Source: Ectothiorhodospiraceae bacterium
Lineage (GTDB): Bacteria > Pseudomonadota > Gammaproteobacteria > Nitrococcales > Aquisalimonadaceae
Reading direction: 5' to 3'
Assembly: GCA_020831885.1 (NCBI GenBank)
Contig: JAFIFU010000020.1
Coordinates: 1-52,033, forward strand
DNA: 52,033 bases
Positions 25,326-37,500 of the stretch are shown piece by piece. The translations under genes and the position numbers were made by a program. Each line of letters opens with the position of its first letter. The stretch's first letter is position 1. The notes below the pieces were generated by a model. The model was given only the letters and a program-made list of their open reading frames with translations. It searched no databases and was not told the DNA's origin.

Positions 25326-25658
25326 ATGCGGGCTACGATGGTAACGCTTGCAGCCGCCTTTGCGCTGGCGGCTTGCGCCACGTCACCGGAGACCACCGTC
25401 TCCACCCTGGCGGGGGAGCGCTGGGAACTGGATAGCCGGGTGTCTGATTTCAACCGCCAGATCACCATCTACCTGGACGGGGAGGTGGCCATGCGCCATC
25501 ATTTCGTTCCCATGCCGCCGGCCGGTTCCTCGGGACGGGGTGAGTTCCGTGGCCATGCGCTGCGGCTGCATTGCCGGCCGAACCCCATCGTGTACGGTGT
25601 GGACTGCGTGCTGGGCATGGACGGAAGAACCGTCGCCCATCTGCAACACGTCTTCTAG
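25326..25658 (+). CDS. Small lipoprotein of unknown function
   Basis: 110 aa. The lipobox L-A-A-C at Cys17 follows a short signal peptide. The mature part is about 93 residues, beta-rich, with RHHFVPMPP and two Cys (LRLHCRPN, VDCVLG) likely to form a disulfide. A strong AGGGGGGGC ribosome site precedes ATG 25326. It is divergent from the small membrane protein across 121 bases and convergent with the kinase fusion gene. Its stop codon abuts a copy of the TTGATCAGYRCTTCC repeat. Function unknown. Confidence 0.65.
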   Translation: MRATMVTLAAAFALAACATSPETTVSTLAGERWELDSRVSDFNRQITIYLDGEVAMRHHFVPMPPAGSSGRGEFRGHALRLHCRPNPIVYGVDCVLGMDGRTVAHLQHVF

Positions 25659-25673
25659 GGAAGTACTGATCAA
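25658..25673 (-). repeat. Copy of the TTGATCAGYRCTTCC repeat
   Basis: Read on the minus strand it is TTGATCAGTACTTCCC. It spans the gap between the lipoprotein stop and the stop of the convergent kinase fusion gene, whose TGA is part of the repeat. Confidence 0.55.
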
Positions 25674-27211
25674 CCCTGGGCGCGTGGGCCGGTGTCCATG
25701 ATCTCTACCCCCGGTTCGCCGGCGTCCGGTGGCTCGTGATCGGCTAACTGCCGCTCCAGTACCGCTTCATCCGCCTCGGAAGGGTCGCGGCCCTGTTCCA
25801 GGCGCCGGCGAACCCGATGCCGCAGGACAGCCGGGGACGCCCGGCACCAGATGACCGTGCAGGGGCACCCGGCTTCCCGGGCGAGTTCGCGAAAGCTGTC
25901 CCGTTCTCCGCGTTTGAGGCAGGCCGCGTCGATGACCACCGGCCAACCGGCGCGCAGCAGCAAGTCCGCTGTCTCCCGCAGCCGCTGGTAGGTGCGCCGG
26001 CCCGCCTCCGGGCCGTAGATGCCTCCGCCCGGTGGCGCTCCGGTCCGGGCTTCCCCAGAGAGCCCGAACAGGCGTTTGCGCTCCACATCGGATCGCAGGC
26101 GGACGGCCTGTTCCCGTTCCATGAGCCGGGCGGCAATCGTGGACTTCCCGCTGCCCGACAGGCCGGCCATGACCCAGAGTCGGGGCACCGGTGTGGTGAT
26201 GTAGCCCTCCGCGAGGGCAAGATAGCGTTCCAGATCCCGGTGTGCGACGGTGTCCTCCGTCCTGCCCGACGTCAACTGCTGCAGGCGTATGGCGTTGATT
26301 TTGGCCCGGACCAGGGCCCGGTAGCCCTTATACAGTTGGAGCAGTGGTAAGCCGGCGTGATCGCCGGTCACGTCCAGCCAGGCATTCAGCAGCCGGATGC
26401 CGAAACCCCGGAATCCGCGTGCGTCCAGATCCATGAGCAGGAAGGCCAGGTCGTTCAATACATCGATCCAGCGCAGCGCGTCGTCAAACTCGATGCCGTC
26501 AAAGGGCAGAAAGCGGCCTTCCAGCAGTACCAGATTAGCCAGATGCAGGTCGCCGTGGCAGTCGCGGACGAAGCCGCCGGTGGCGCGTGTATCCATCAGG
26601 GGGCCCAGTCGTTCCAATTGCTGTTCCATCCAGGCCCGAAGGGTCGCAACGCGGTTGTCCCCGGGGAGCAGACGGGCCAGTTGCTGCGCGTTGTCCCCCA
26701 AGGGTGTGGTCTGCACGCCGGCGGAGGCGAACGCGCTGCCTTCCCGGGGCCGTGGTGCCGCCTGATGCATGGCTGCCAGTTCGCGTCCCAACTGTTCCAT
26801 GTGCTCCCTGCCCAGACCTCCGCTCTCCAGCAGGTGGTCCAGACGGCAGTGTTCCGGGAAACGCCGCATGCGTACCGCGTACTCCAGGACCGGCCCGGTG
26901 CCGCCCATCCGCGGTGCATCCGCGGTGCCCGTGACCGGGATGCAATCGAGATAGAGTTCCGGTGCGCGGCGCCGATTGAGCTCGACCTCCAGGGCGCAGT
27001 AGTGATGCCGCTGCTCCAATGCGGTGTAGTCCAGGAAGTCCAGTCGGAGGGGTTTCTTCAATTTGTAGGCGTAGTCGCCGGCGAGCAGGATGGTGGAGAT
27101 ATGGGTCTCCAGCAGCCGGACCTCGTTTACCGGGTGCGGGTAGCAGCGCGGGTCCAGCAGGGCACGGATCAATCCCTGCTGGCGGGCGGCTGGATCGGTG
27201 GACGGGGTCAT
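25670..27211 (-). CDS. Bifunctional aminoglycoside-phosphotransferase-like/P-loop kinase fusion
   Basis: 513 aa in two parts. Residues 1 to about 330 form an APH/choline-kinase-like domain: the Lys-rich YAYKLKKPL replaces the usual ATP-binding Lys strand, and the catalytic DCHGDLHLANL is near residue 217. Residues from about 345 form an AAA/zeta-toxin-like kinase with Walker A GLSGSGKST and a downstream VVIDAACLKRGER segment typical of gluconokinase/polynucleotide-kinase relatives. Homologues of this fusion are widespread and are not established antibiotic-resistance enzymes. The start overlaps the aroE stop as ATGA. Substrates of both halves are unknown. Confidence 0.85.
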   Translation of the reverse strand: MTPSTDPAARQQGLIRALLDPRCYPHPVNEVRLLETHISTILLAGDYAYKLKKPLRLDFLDYTALEQRHHYCALEVELNRRRAPELYLDCIPVTGTADAPRMGGTGPVLEYAVRMRRFPEHCRLDHLLESGGLGREHMEQLGRELAAMHQAAPRPREGSAFASAGVQTTPLGDNAQQLARLLPGDNRVATLRAWMEQQLERLGPLMDTRATGGFVRDCHGDLHLANLVLLEGRFLPFDGIEFDDALRWIDVLNDLAFLLMDLDARGFRGFGIRLLNAWLDVTGDHAGLPLLQLYKGYRALVRAKINAIRLQQLTSGRTEDTVAHRDLERYLALAEGYITTPVPRLWVMAGLSGSGKSTIAARLMEREQAVRLRSDVERKRLFGLSGEARTGAPPGGGIYGPEAGRRTYQRLRETADLLLRAGWPVVIDAACLKRGERDSFRELAREAGCPCTVIWCRASPAVLRHRVRRRLEQGRDPSEADEAVLERQLADHEPPDAGEPGVEIMDTGPRAQG

Positions 27212-28044
27212 GGGTCGCCTGTTGGGGCCTGGAGGCGGGCACGCAGCGCGCGGATGACCGCTGAAGTCTCCGGGTGAATGCCGCGCCAGATCCGGAAGGA
27301 CTCGGCGGCCTGTTCCACCAGCATGCCCAGGCCGTCGCTCACGGTTCCCGCGCCCTGTGCCCGGGACCAGACCATGAACCGGGTGGGTTCGGCGCCATAG
27401 ACCATGTCATACGCCGCTGCGCCCGGTGCCAGGATGCCCTTGGGCAGTTCCGGCATGGCGCCATGGAGTCCCGTGGAGGTGCCGTTGATCACCAGGTCGA
27501 ACCGCTCACCGGCCAGCTCCGGATAACCGCTGGCCCGTAGCGGACCGGTACGGGTCTCCACCAGGGCCCGGGCCTTTGAGACGGTCCGGTTCGCAATAGT
27601 GATGCTGGCGGGTCCTGTCTCCAGCAAGGGCAGCAGCACGCCGCGCACCGCACCGCCTGCGCCCAGAATGAGCACATGCCGTCCCGCCGGATCCAGGTCC
27701 AGATTGTCCCGCAGATCCCGAACCAGCCCGATGCCATCGGTGTTGTCGCCGTACAGCAGGGCCCCGGCATCCTCAAGCAGGGTGTTCACCGCGCCCGCCG
27801 CCTCAGCCCGGGGGCTGCGCCGCTGACAGAGTTCCCAGGCCTGCTCCTTGAACGGCACCGTGACATTCAGTCCTTTTCCCCCATGGGCGAAGAAGGACTG
27901 CACCGCCCGGGCGAACCCGTCCAGGGGGACTTCCTGGCGGCCGTACTCCATCTGCTGGCCGGTCTGCTGGGCGAAGCACGCGTGAATCCAGGGTGACTGG
28001 CTGTGACTGACGGGGTTGCCGAATACGGCGTAGCGGTCGGTCAT
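27208..28044 (-). CDS. aroE: Shikimate dehydrogenase (NADP+)
   Basis: 278 aa. AroE reduces 3-dehydroshikimate to shikimate in the aromatic amino-acid pathway. Substrate residues SHSQSP, the catalytic Lys in NVTVPFKE and Asp in DNTDGIGL are present. The Rossmann motif GAGGAVRGV is followed by NRT, where the Arg favours NADP. AGGAGG lies directly upstream of ATG 28044. It is coupled to the kinase fusion gene downstream and separated by 28 bases from the Pit gene upstream, so it may be read from the Pit promoter. Confidence 0.95.
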   Translation of the reverse strand: MTDRYAVFGNPVSHSQSPWIHACFAQQTGQQMEYGRQEVPLDGFARAVQSFFAHGGKGLNVTVPFKEQAWELCQRRSPRAEAAGAVNTLLEDAGALLYGDNTDGIGLVRDLRDNLDLDPAGRHVLILGAGGAVRGVLLPLLETGPASITIANRTVSKARALVETRTGPLRASGYPELAGERFDLVINGTSTGLHGAMPELPKGILAPGAAAYDMVYGAEPTRFMVWSRAQGAGTVSDGLGMLVEQAAESFRIWRGIHPETSAVIRALRARLQAPTGDP

Positions 28045-28072
28045 CGGGCCTCCTGTCCGGCCGGCTCGGTGT

Positions 28073-29323
28073 TCAGCCGAAGATCATGCTCAGGATCTGG
28101 TAAAAGATGATGGCCAGGATACCACCTGCGGGCAGGGTCACTATCCAGGACAGGAAGATGCCCCGGACGACGGTGAGGTTCAGAGCAGCGATACCCCGGG
28201 CCATGCCAACGCCCAGTACCGCGCCCACCAGGGTGTGGGTGGTGGAGACCGGGATGCCGAAGCCCGAGGCCATGACCACCGTGCCCGCGGCGGCCAGCTC
28301 ACAGGTAAAGCCGCGGCTGGGCGTGAGCTGCGTGATCTCCTTGCCCACGGTGGCGATGACCCGGTGACCCAGCATCAGCAGCCCGGCGACGATGCCGATG
28401 GCCCCCAGCAGCAGAACCCAGGTGGGCACGGTGGCCTGCGCCTGCACCTGGCCGCTCTGGACCGCGCTCAGTACGGCGGCCACGGGGCCGATGGCATTGG
28501 CCACATCGTTGGAGCCGTGGGCAAAGGCCATGGCGCAGGCAGTGACCACCATGAGAACCGCGAAGATACGCTCCACGTTGGTGTAATGAAACTTGCGGTC
28601 CAGGTTGGGATCGATGGGAATGCGGTTGATGATCAGTTTGCCGGATACGCCCAGGGCGCCGCCGATGGCGGCAGACAGGGTGATGGCCTCCGGCATGCTG
28701 AAGTTCAGGCCCAGGTGCTGAAGCCCCTTCAGGATGGTCATCAGGGACATGATGAAACCGGTGAGAAAAATGTACATGGGCACGTAGCGCCGGGCACAGC
28801 TGATGGGATCCTGCCGGTCCAGGATCAGCAGTTGCACACTGCGGAACAGCATGTAGGCGACGAAACCCGCCAGCAGCGGCGAAATGATCCAGCTCATGGC
28901 GATGGATCCGATCACCGGCCACTGGACCGCGCCCCAGCCCAGCCCTGCGATGGCGAAGCCGACGATGGCGCCAACGATGGAATGGGTTGTGGAAACGGGC
29001 CAACCCATGTTGGAGGCCACAAACAGCCAAGTGCCTGCGGCGAGCAGGGCGGCCAGCATGCCGAAGATGAGTTCCTCCGGCTTGCCTTCCAGCATGCCGA
29101 TCTCGATGATTCCCGAGCGGATGGTGTTGGTGACTTCGCCACCGGCCAGGACGGCGCCGGCGAACTCGAACACGGCAGCGATGATCACCGCCTGCCGGAT
29201 GGTGAGAACCCGCGAACCCACCGATGTGGCCATGGCGTTGGCCACGTCGTTCGCCCCGATGCCCCAGGCCATGAACAGCCCGAAAATGGCCGCCAGGACC
29301 AGGTACGTCATGCCGAATTCCAT
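28073..29323 (-). CDS. Pit-type low-affinity phosphate transporter
   Basis: 416 aa inner-membrane protein with about ten TM helices and the two PHO4 signature repeats: GANDVANAMATSVG near the N-terminus and GSNDVANAIGPVAAV in the middle. The family imports metal-phosphate driven by a cation gradient. GGGGGGA precedes ATG 29323. The upstream DUF47 gene is its usual partner, 31 bases away. This implies one transcript from the promoter near 30100. Whether it is PitA-like or another PiT subtype is not decidable from sequence alone. Confidence 0.93.
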   Translation of the reverse strand: MEFGMTYLVLAAIFGLFMAWGIGANDVANAMATSVGSRVLTIRQAVIIAAVFEFAGAVLAGGEVTNTIRSGIIEIGMLEGKPEELIFGMLAALLAAGTWLFVASNMGWPVSTTHSIVGAIVGFAIAGLGWGAVQWPVIGSIAMSWIISPLLAGFVAYMLFRSVQLLILDRQDPISCARRYVPMYIFLTGFIMSLMTILKGLQHLGLNFSMPEAITLSAAIGGALGVSGKLIINRIPIDPNLDRKFHYTNVERIFAVLMVVTACAMAFAHGSNDVANAIGPVAAVLSAVQSGQVQAQATVPTWVLLLGAIGIVAGLLMLGHRVIATVGKEITQLTPSRGFTCELAAAGTVVMASGFGIPVSTTHTLVGAVLGVGMARGIAALNLTVVRGIFLSWIVTLPAGGILAIIFYQILSMIFG

Positions 29324-29354
29324 CGATCCCCCCAGGTGACGTGGCTGCGCCGTC

Positions 29355-30035
29355 CTACTTGGCCAGCATCATCTGCAAGCGGCTCCCGGCGCGCTCGGCA
29401 AGGTCGGCCAGCTTGCCGACGAGTTCAATGATCTTGTAGAGAAACATCACGTCCACCGGGGGCATATCCCCTTCCATGCCCCGCAGTGTGGCCCGTAGCC
29501 TGATCTGCATGTTGTCCGTGTCTTTCTCGATGTGCCCCAGCTCTTCCAGCAGGTTCTTGACCAGTTCCACCTCGGAGCCGCGGAACCCGGTCTCCACCAG
29601 TTCGTCCAGTTCCTCCACCGTCCTGTGGGCCTGACGGGCGGCGTCGATGGAGCGTTCCACGTAGGCGAGAAAGGGCTTCACCATGGGTTCGGGGATGGTC
29701 ATCTGACGGCCCAGTATCAGCCCGGCGATGTCCTTGGCCTTGTTGGCGATGTTGTCCTGCAGGCGCAACAGCTCCAGCAGGTCGCGCCGGTCCACCGGCA
29801 GGAACAGCGTGTCCGGCAGACGAAGCCGCAACTCCCGCTTCATGTCGTCCGCCACGTCCTCCAGGTGCGCGATGGTCTGCTGGTGCTTCTCCACTTCGGC
29901 GAAATCCTTCCTCGCCACGGCCTGAAACAGCGGCACCAGTTGCTCGGTGCACTCCACCACCTTGGCCATATGCTCCTGCAGGGGCTTGAAAGGGGATCGG
30001 CCGAAAATGCCGGAGAAGTAGCTTCTGGAAAACAT
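29355..30035 (-). CDS. DUF47 (PhoU-like) Pit accessory regulator
   Basis: 226 aa, helical, PhoU-like fold of the DUF47/TIGR00153 family. It begins MFSRSYFSGIFGRSPFKPLQEH and carries the metal-binding acidic helices (EDVADDMKRELR, RRDLLELLRLQDNIANKAKD) and a C-terminal KIIELVGKLADLAERAGSR. Members are encoded next to Pit transporters and are thought to regulate them in the cytoplasm. ATG 30035 is chosen for the family N-terminus; upstream in-frame Met codons exist but are out of family. Confidence 0.9.
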   Translation of the reverse strand: MFSRSYFSGIFGRSPFKPLQEHMAKVVECTEQLVPLFQAVARKDFAEVEKHQQTIAHLEDVADDMKRELRLRLPDTLFLPVDRRDLLELLRLQDNIANKAKDIAGLILGRQMTIPEPMVKPFLAYVERSIDAARQAHRTVEELDELVETGFRGSEVELVKNLLEELGHIEKDTDNMQIRLRATLRGMEGDMPPVDVMFLYKIIELVGKLADLAERAGSRLQMMLAK

Positions 30036-30073
30036 CGGGGATGGTCCGCCTGTCATCATCGTGACGAAAAGAT

Positions 30074-30150
30074 GGATACGGTGGGCGGCAGTATAGCCGA
30101 GGAGCAGGCACGGCCCAACGGTCGCAGGCGGTGCCCCGGATACGGTGGGC
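30074..30150 (-). repeat. Direct repeat GGATACGGTGGGC flanking the DUF47-pit promoter
   Basis: A 13-base exact direct repeat occurs at 30074-30086 and 30138-30150 (forward-strand reading), 64 bases apart. The first overlaps the predicted transcription start, and the second lies beyond the -35 box. The geometry suits a repressor that binds both copies. Confidence 0.5.
30090..30118 (-). promoter_or_regulatory. Promoter for the DUF47-pit unit
   Basis: On the minus strand TTGGGC (30113-30118) and TATACT (30090-30095) are exactly 17 bases apart. The predicted start near 30083 gives a leader of about 48 bases. This is one of the better sigma-70 matches in the window. Confidence 0.5.
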
Positions 30151-30171
30151 CGCCGGGGCGGGCGGAACGGT

Positions 30172-31900
<1,729 letters not shown>

Positions 31901-31929
31901 GGGTTGCCTGGTTCCTCCCGGTTCGCGGC

Positions 31930-32997
31930 TCAGCCATGGTACTGCGGGCTGAGTTCGTGAACGGCGCGGATCATGGCGCCGGCATGTTCCGGATCGACTT
32001 CCGGGTGGATGCCGTGTCCCAGGTTGAAGACGTGACCGCTGCCGTGCCCGTAGCTGGCGAGCGCATCCGCCACCTGCTGCCGGATCACCTGGGGAGAAGC
32101 ATAGAGTACGCTGGGGTCCAGGTTGCCCTGCAGGGCAACACGGTCACCGACGCGCCGGCGGGCATCACCCAGATCCTGGGTCCAGTCGATGCCCAGCCCG
32201 TGGGCGCCGATACCGGCCATGGCTTCCAGCCAGGCGCCGCCGCCCTTGGTGAAGAACACCAGCGGAACCTCCCGACCATCATGCCGCTTGGTGACACCGG
32301 CGATGATCTGCTCCGCATACCGCAGCGAGAACTCCCGATAGGCAGCCGGGGTCAGGATGCCGCCCCAGGTGTCGAAGATCATCAGGGCCTGGGCACCCGC
32401 TTGTACCTGGGCGTTCAGGTAGGCGGTGACCGCCCGGGCCAGCTTGTCCAGCAGGCGGTGCATCAGTTCCGGACGATCGTAGAGCATGCCCTTGGCGTAG
32501 GCGAAGTTCTTGCTGGAGCCGCCCTCGATCATGTACGTGGCCAGGGTCCACGGGCTGCCGGTGAAGCCGATCAGCGGCACGCGACCGCGCAGCTCCCTGC
32601 GGATCAGGCTGACGGCGTCAGTGACGTAGCGCAGTTCCGCACCCGGATCGGGTACCGGCAGGGCGTCCACATCCGCCTCGCGCCGCACCGGCCGCTGGAA
32701 TTTCGGTCCCTCACCGGTGACAAAGTACAGCCCCAGCCCCATGGCATCGGGGATGGTCAGGATGTCCGAGAACAGGATGGCTGCATCCAGCGGAAAACGC
32801 TCCAGTGGCTGCAGTGTCACCTCACAGGCCAGTTCGGTGTTCTTGCACAGATCGAGAAAACTGCCCGCTTTCCCACGGGTTGCCCGGTACTCCGGCAGGT
32901 AACGCCCGGCCTGGCGCATCATCCAGACAGGCGTGCGTTCGGTGGGTTGCCGGAGCAGGGCGCGTAGGAGCAGGTCGTTCTGAAGTGCAGCGGTCAT
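31930..32997 (-). CDS. hemE: Uroporphyrinogen decarboxylase
   Basis: 355 aa. HemE converts uroporphyrinogen III to coproporphyrinogen III by removing four acetate carboxyls, in the cytoplasm. The N-terminal signature [11 protein letters not shown], the second signature [17 protein letters not shown] and the C-terminal segment [14 protein letters not shown] are all present. ATG 32997 matches the family start; AAGG lies upstream. Downstream neighbours are the Nudix gene and hemB, giving a tetrapyrrole grouping. Upstream on the same strand is gltD, separated by 125 bases with hairpins. Confidence 0.95.
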   Translation of the reverse strand: MTAALQNDLLLRALLRQPTERTPVWMMRQAGRYLPEYRATRGKAGSFLDLCKNTELACEVTLQPLERFPLDAAILFSDILTIPDAMGLGLYFVTGEGPKFQRPVRREADVDALPVPDPGAELRYVTDAVSLIRRELRGRVPLIGFTGSPWTLATYMIEGGSSKNFAYAKGMLYDRPELMHRLLDKLARAVTAYLNAQVQAGAQALMIFDTWGGILTPAAYREFSLRYAEQIIAGVTKRHDGREVPLVFFTKGGGAWLEAMAGIGAHGLGIDWTQDLGDARRRVGDRVALQGNLDPSVLYASPQVIRQQVADALASYGHGSGHVFNLGHGIHPEVDPEHAGAMIRAVHELSPQYHG

Positions 32998-33077
32998 GGT
33001 CCAGCCTTGGGTGATGGTGGTCAAGGCCGCCATCGCCGGACAGTGCCGGCGGCGGCAGACTGGGGATGATCCTACCA

Positions 33078-33090
33078 GCCGGTGACCGGC
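33078..33090 (-). terminator. Weak hairpin downstream of gltD
   Basis: GCCGG/CCGGC with a 3-base loop, flanked by CCT and AGG that can extend pairing, follows gltD and the repeat copy at 33098. Stability is modest and there is no T-tract. Confidence 0.3.
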
Positions 33091-33097
33091 AGGACCA

Positions 33098-33114
33098 TTG
33101 ATCAGCGCTTCCCC
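33098..33114 (+). repeat. Copy of the TTGATCAGYRCTTCC repeat
   Basis: TTGATCAGCGCTTCCCC lies 8 bases beyond the gltD stop. In the direction of gltD it reads as the reverse complement, the same orientation as the copy that follows the small lipoprotein gene. Confidence 0.55.
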
Positions 33115-33122
33115 GGTTCTTT

Positions 33123-34562
<1,440 letters not shown>

Positions 34563-37500
34563 CTACGCCGCCTGGCGCAGGGTGTTCAGTATGCTTTGCA
34601 GGTCCGCCGCCTTCGGTTTAACCAGCCAGAATTTGCGCAGGTAATCGCGGAAGTCCTCCAGAATCTCCCGGCCCCAGGGGCTGCCGGTCTCCTCCACGAA
34701 TTCTTCCACCATGCGCTTCAGATAATGCCGATGGGCCGACATGGCTTCCGAACGCATGCGGTGAATGTCGATCAGCTCGTGGTTGTAACGGTCCACAAAG
34801 GTATTATCCAGGTCGAGAACGAAGGCGAACCCTCCGGTCATGCCTGCACCGAAATTCACCCCGGTGGAGCCCAGCACACAGACCACGCCGCCGGTCATGT
34901 ATTCGCAGCCATGATCGCCAACACCCTCGACCACGGCCCGTGCGCCGGAATTGCGCACCGCGAAGCGTTCACCGGCCAGTCCCGCGGCGAACAGGCTGCC
35001 GCCGGTGGCGCCGTAAAGGCAGGTGTTACCCATGATCGCGGTCTCATTGGAGCGGAAGCCGCTGCCGGCCGGTGGGTAGATCACCAGCTTGCCGCCGGCC
35101 ATCCCCTTGCCCACGTAATCGTTGGCATCGCCTTCCAGGATCATATGCAGGCCGCCGGCGTTCCAGACCCCGAAGCTCTGACCCGCGCTGCCGCTCAGGT
35201 GCAGGGTGATGGGCTTGTCCGCCATGCCGTGGTTGCCATGGCGGCGGGCGATCTCTCCGGATAATCGAGCGCCGATGGAGCGGTTCATGTTTTTCACCCC
35301 GTAGCGGTACTCGCCGCCGGTTTTCTGCAGAATCGCCGGCAGGCAGTCCTTGACCATCCGTTCCGCCAGCTCGCCGCGGTCGAAGGGGGCATTGCTGGAA
35401 ACCGCGCAGAAACGGGGCTTGTCCGCCGGCACGCCGCCGTCGCTGAGCAGCGGGCGCAGGTCCAGGCCGCGCTGCTTGTCCGTTTCACCGGGCAGGATCT
35501 CCAGCAGATCGGTGCGGCCGATCAGATCCTGCAGACTGGGAACCCCCAGCTTCCCCAGCCACTCCCGTGTCTCCATTGCCACCAGACGAAAGTAGTTGGC
35601 CACCTTCTCCGGCGTGCCGATGAAATGCTTCAGGCGCAGGACCTTTTCCTGGGTGGCCACGCCGGTGGCACAGTTGTTCAGGTGGCAGATGCGCAGGTAT
35701 TTGCAGCCCATGGCAATCATCGGCGCGGTGCCGAATCCGAAGCTCTCGGCGCCCAGGATGGCCGCCTTGATCACGTCCAGTCCGGTTTTCAGGCCGCCGT
35801 CCGCCTGGACGCGGACCTTGTCCCGCAGATCGTTGGCGCGCAGGGCAGCGTGGGTTTCCGCCAGCCCCAGCTCCCAGGGGCCACCGGCGTATTTCACCGA
35901 TGTCAGGGGGCTTGCTCCGGTGCCGCCATCGTAGCCGGCGATGGTGATGAGATCCGCGTAGGCTTTGGCGACGCCGGCGGCAATGGTGCCCACGCCGGCG
36001 GAGGACACCAGTTTCACCGAGACCAGCGCCTGGGGGTTCACCTGTTTCAGGTCGAAGATCAGTTGCGCCAGATCCTCGATGGAATAGATGTCGTGGTGGG
36101 GTGGGGGCGAAATCAGTGCCACGCCGGGGCTGGCGTAGCGGAGCCGGGCGATCATCTCGTTGACCTTGTGTCCCGGGAGTTGTCCCCCCTCCCCCGGCTT
36201 CGCGCCCTGGGCGATCTTGATCTGCAGCACTTCGGCGTTGACCAGGTAATGGGGCGTGACCCCAAAGCGCCCCGAGGCCACCTGCTTGATCTTGGACATG
36301 CGTTCGGTGCCGTAGCGGGCCTCGTCCTCGCCGCCTTCCCCGGAATTCGAGCGCCCGCCAAGGCGGTTCATGGCGACGGCCAGGGCCTCGTGGGCTTCCG
36401 GGGACAACGCCCCCAGGGACATGCCGGCGGAGTCGAAGCGGGGCAGAATCGCCTCGAGGGGCTCCACCGCATCCAGGCTCAGGGGCCGTGCCGCCGGCTT
36501 CAGCCGGAGCAGGTCGCGGAGCACGGCGGGCGGGCGGCTGTTGACCACCCGGGCGAAATCCTGCCAATCCGCATAGTCACCGCTCTCCACGGCCAGTTGC
36601 AGTGTGCGCACCACCTCCGGGTGATAGGCGTGATACTCGCCATCCTGAACGAACTTGAGGAGCCCGCCCTTGGATACCGGGGCGCGGCGTTGCCAGGCCT
36701 CCCGGGCCAGCCGCTTCTGCTCGTCTTCCAGTGCCCGGAACCCGGCGCCCTGAAGGCGGCTGACGCTGCCGCGCAGGCAACGTTCCACCACCTCATCGGC
36801 CAGGCCGATCACCTCGAAAAGCTGCGCACCCCGGTAGCTGGCCACGGTGGAAATGCCCATCTTGGACAGAATCTTGTAGAGCCCCTTGCTGATGCCCTTC
36901 CGGTAGTTGCGGCGCAGTTGATCGGCCGGCATCTTGGCGATGCGGCCGGCACGGACCAGGCCCCGGATGGTGGCGTAGGCCAGGTACGGGTACACCGCCG
37001 TGGCGCCATAGCCGATCAGTACGGCGAAATGGTGCGGATCCCGGGCGGTGGCGGTCTCCACCACGATATTGGCATCGCAACGCAGACCGCGGTCCGTGAG
37101 GCGGTGATGCACGGCACCGGTGGCCAGCAGGGCGTGGACCGGAAGGCGGTCCCGGGCGATGTCCCGGTCGCTCAGCACCAGGACGACCGCGCCGTCGCGT
37201 ACCGCCCGTTCCGCTTCATCGGCAATGCGCTCCACCGCCGCCTGCAGCCCCTCCGTCGGCGGGTAGTGCAGGTCGATCACATGGTGGGCGTAATCCGGAT
37301 CGTCCTGGTTCAGCAGAAGCAGGAACTTGGTGCGCGACAACACCGGTGAATCCACCACCAGGCGGCGCGCATGGTCCTCGGTTTCCTCGAAGACATTGCG
37401 CTCCTGTCCGAAGCAGGTTTCCAGGGACATGACAATCTGCTCGCGCAGGGGGTCGATGGGGGGGTTGGTCACCTGGGCGAACTGCTGGCGAAAATAGTCA

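Noticed and set aside
30050-30067. PhoB box upstream of the DUF47-pit unit
   Set aside because: Only one CTGTCAT half is present and no second half lies at the required spacing.
35625-37349. 574-codon plus-strand open frame inside gltB
   Set aside because: Shadow of gltB in another frame, with low-complexity composition and no motif.
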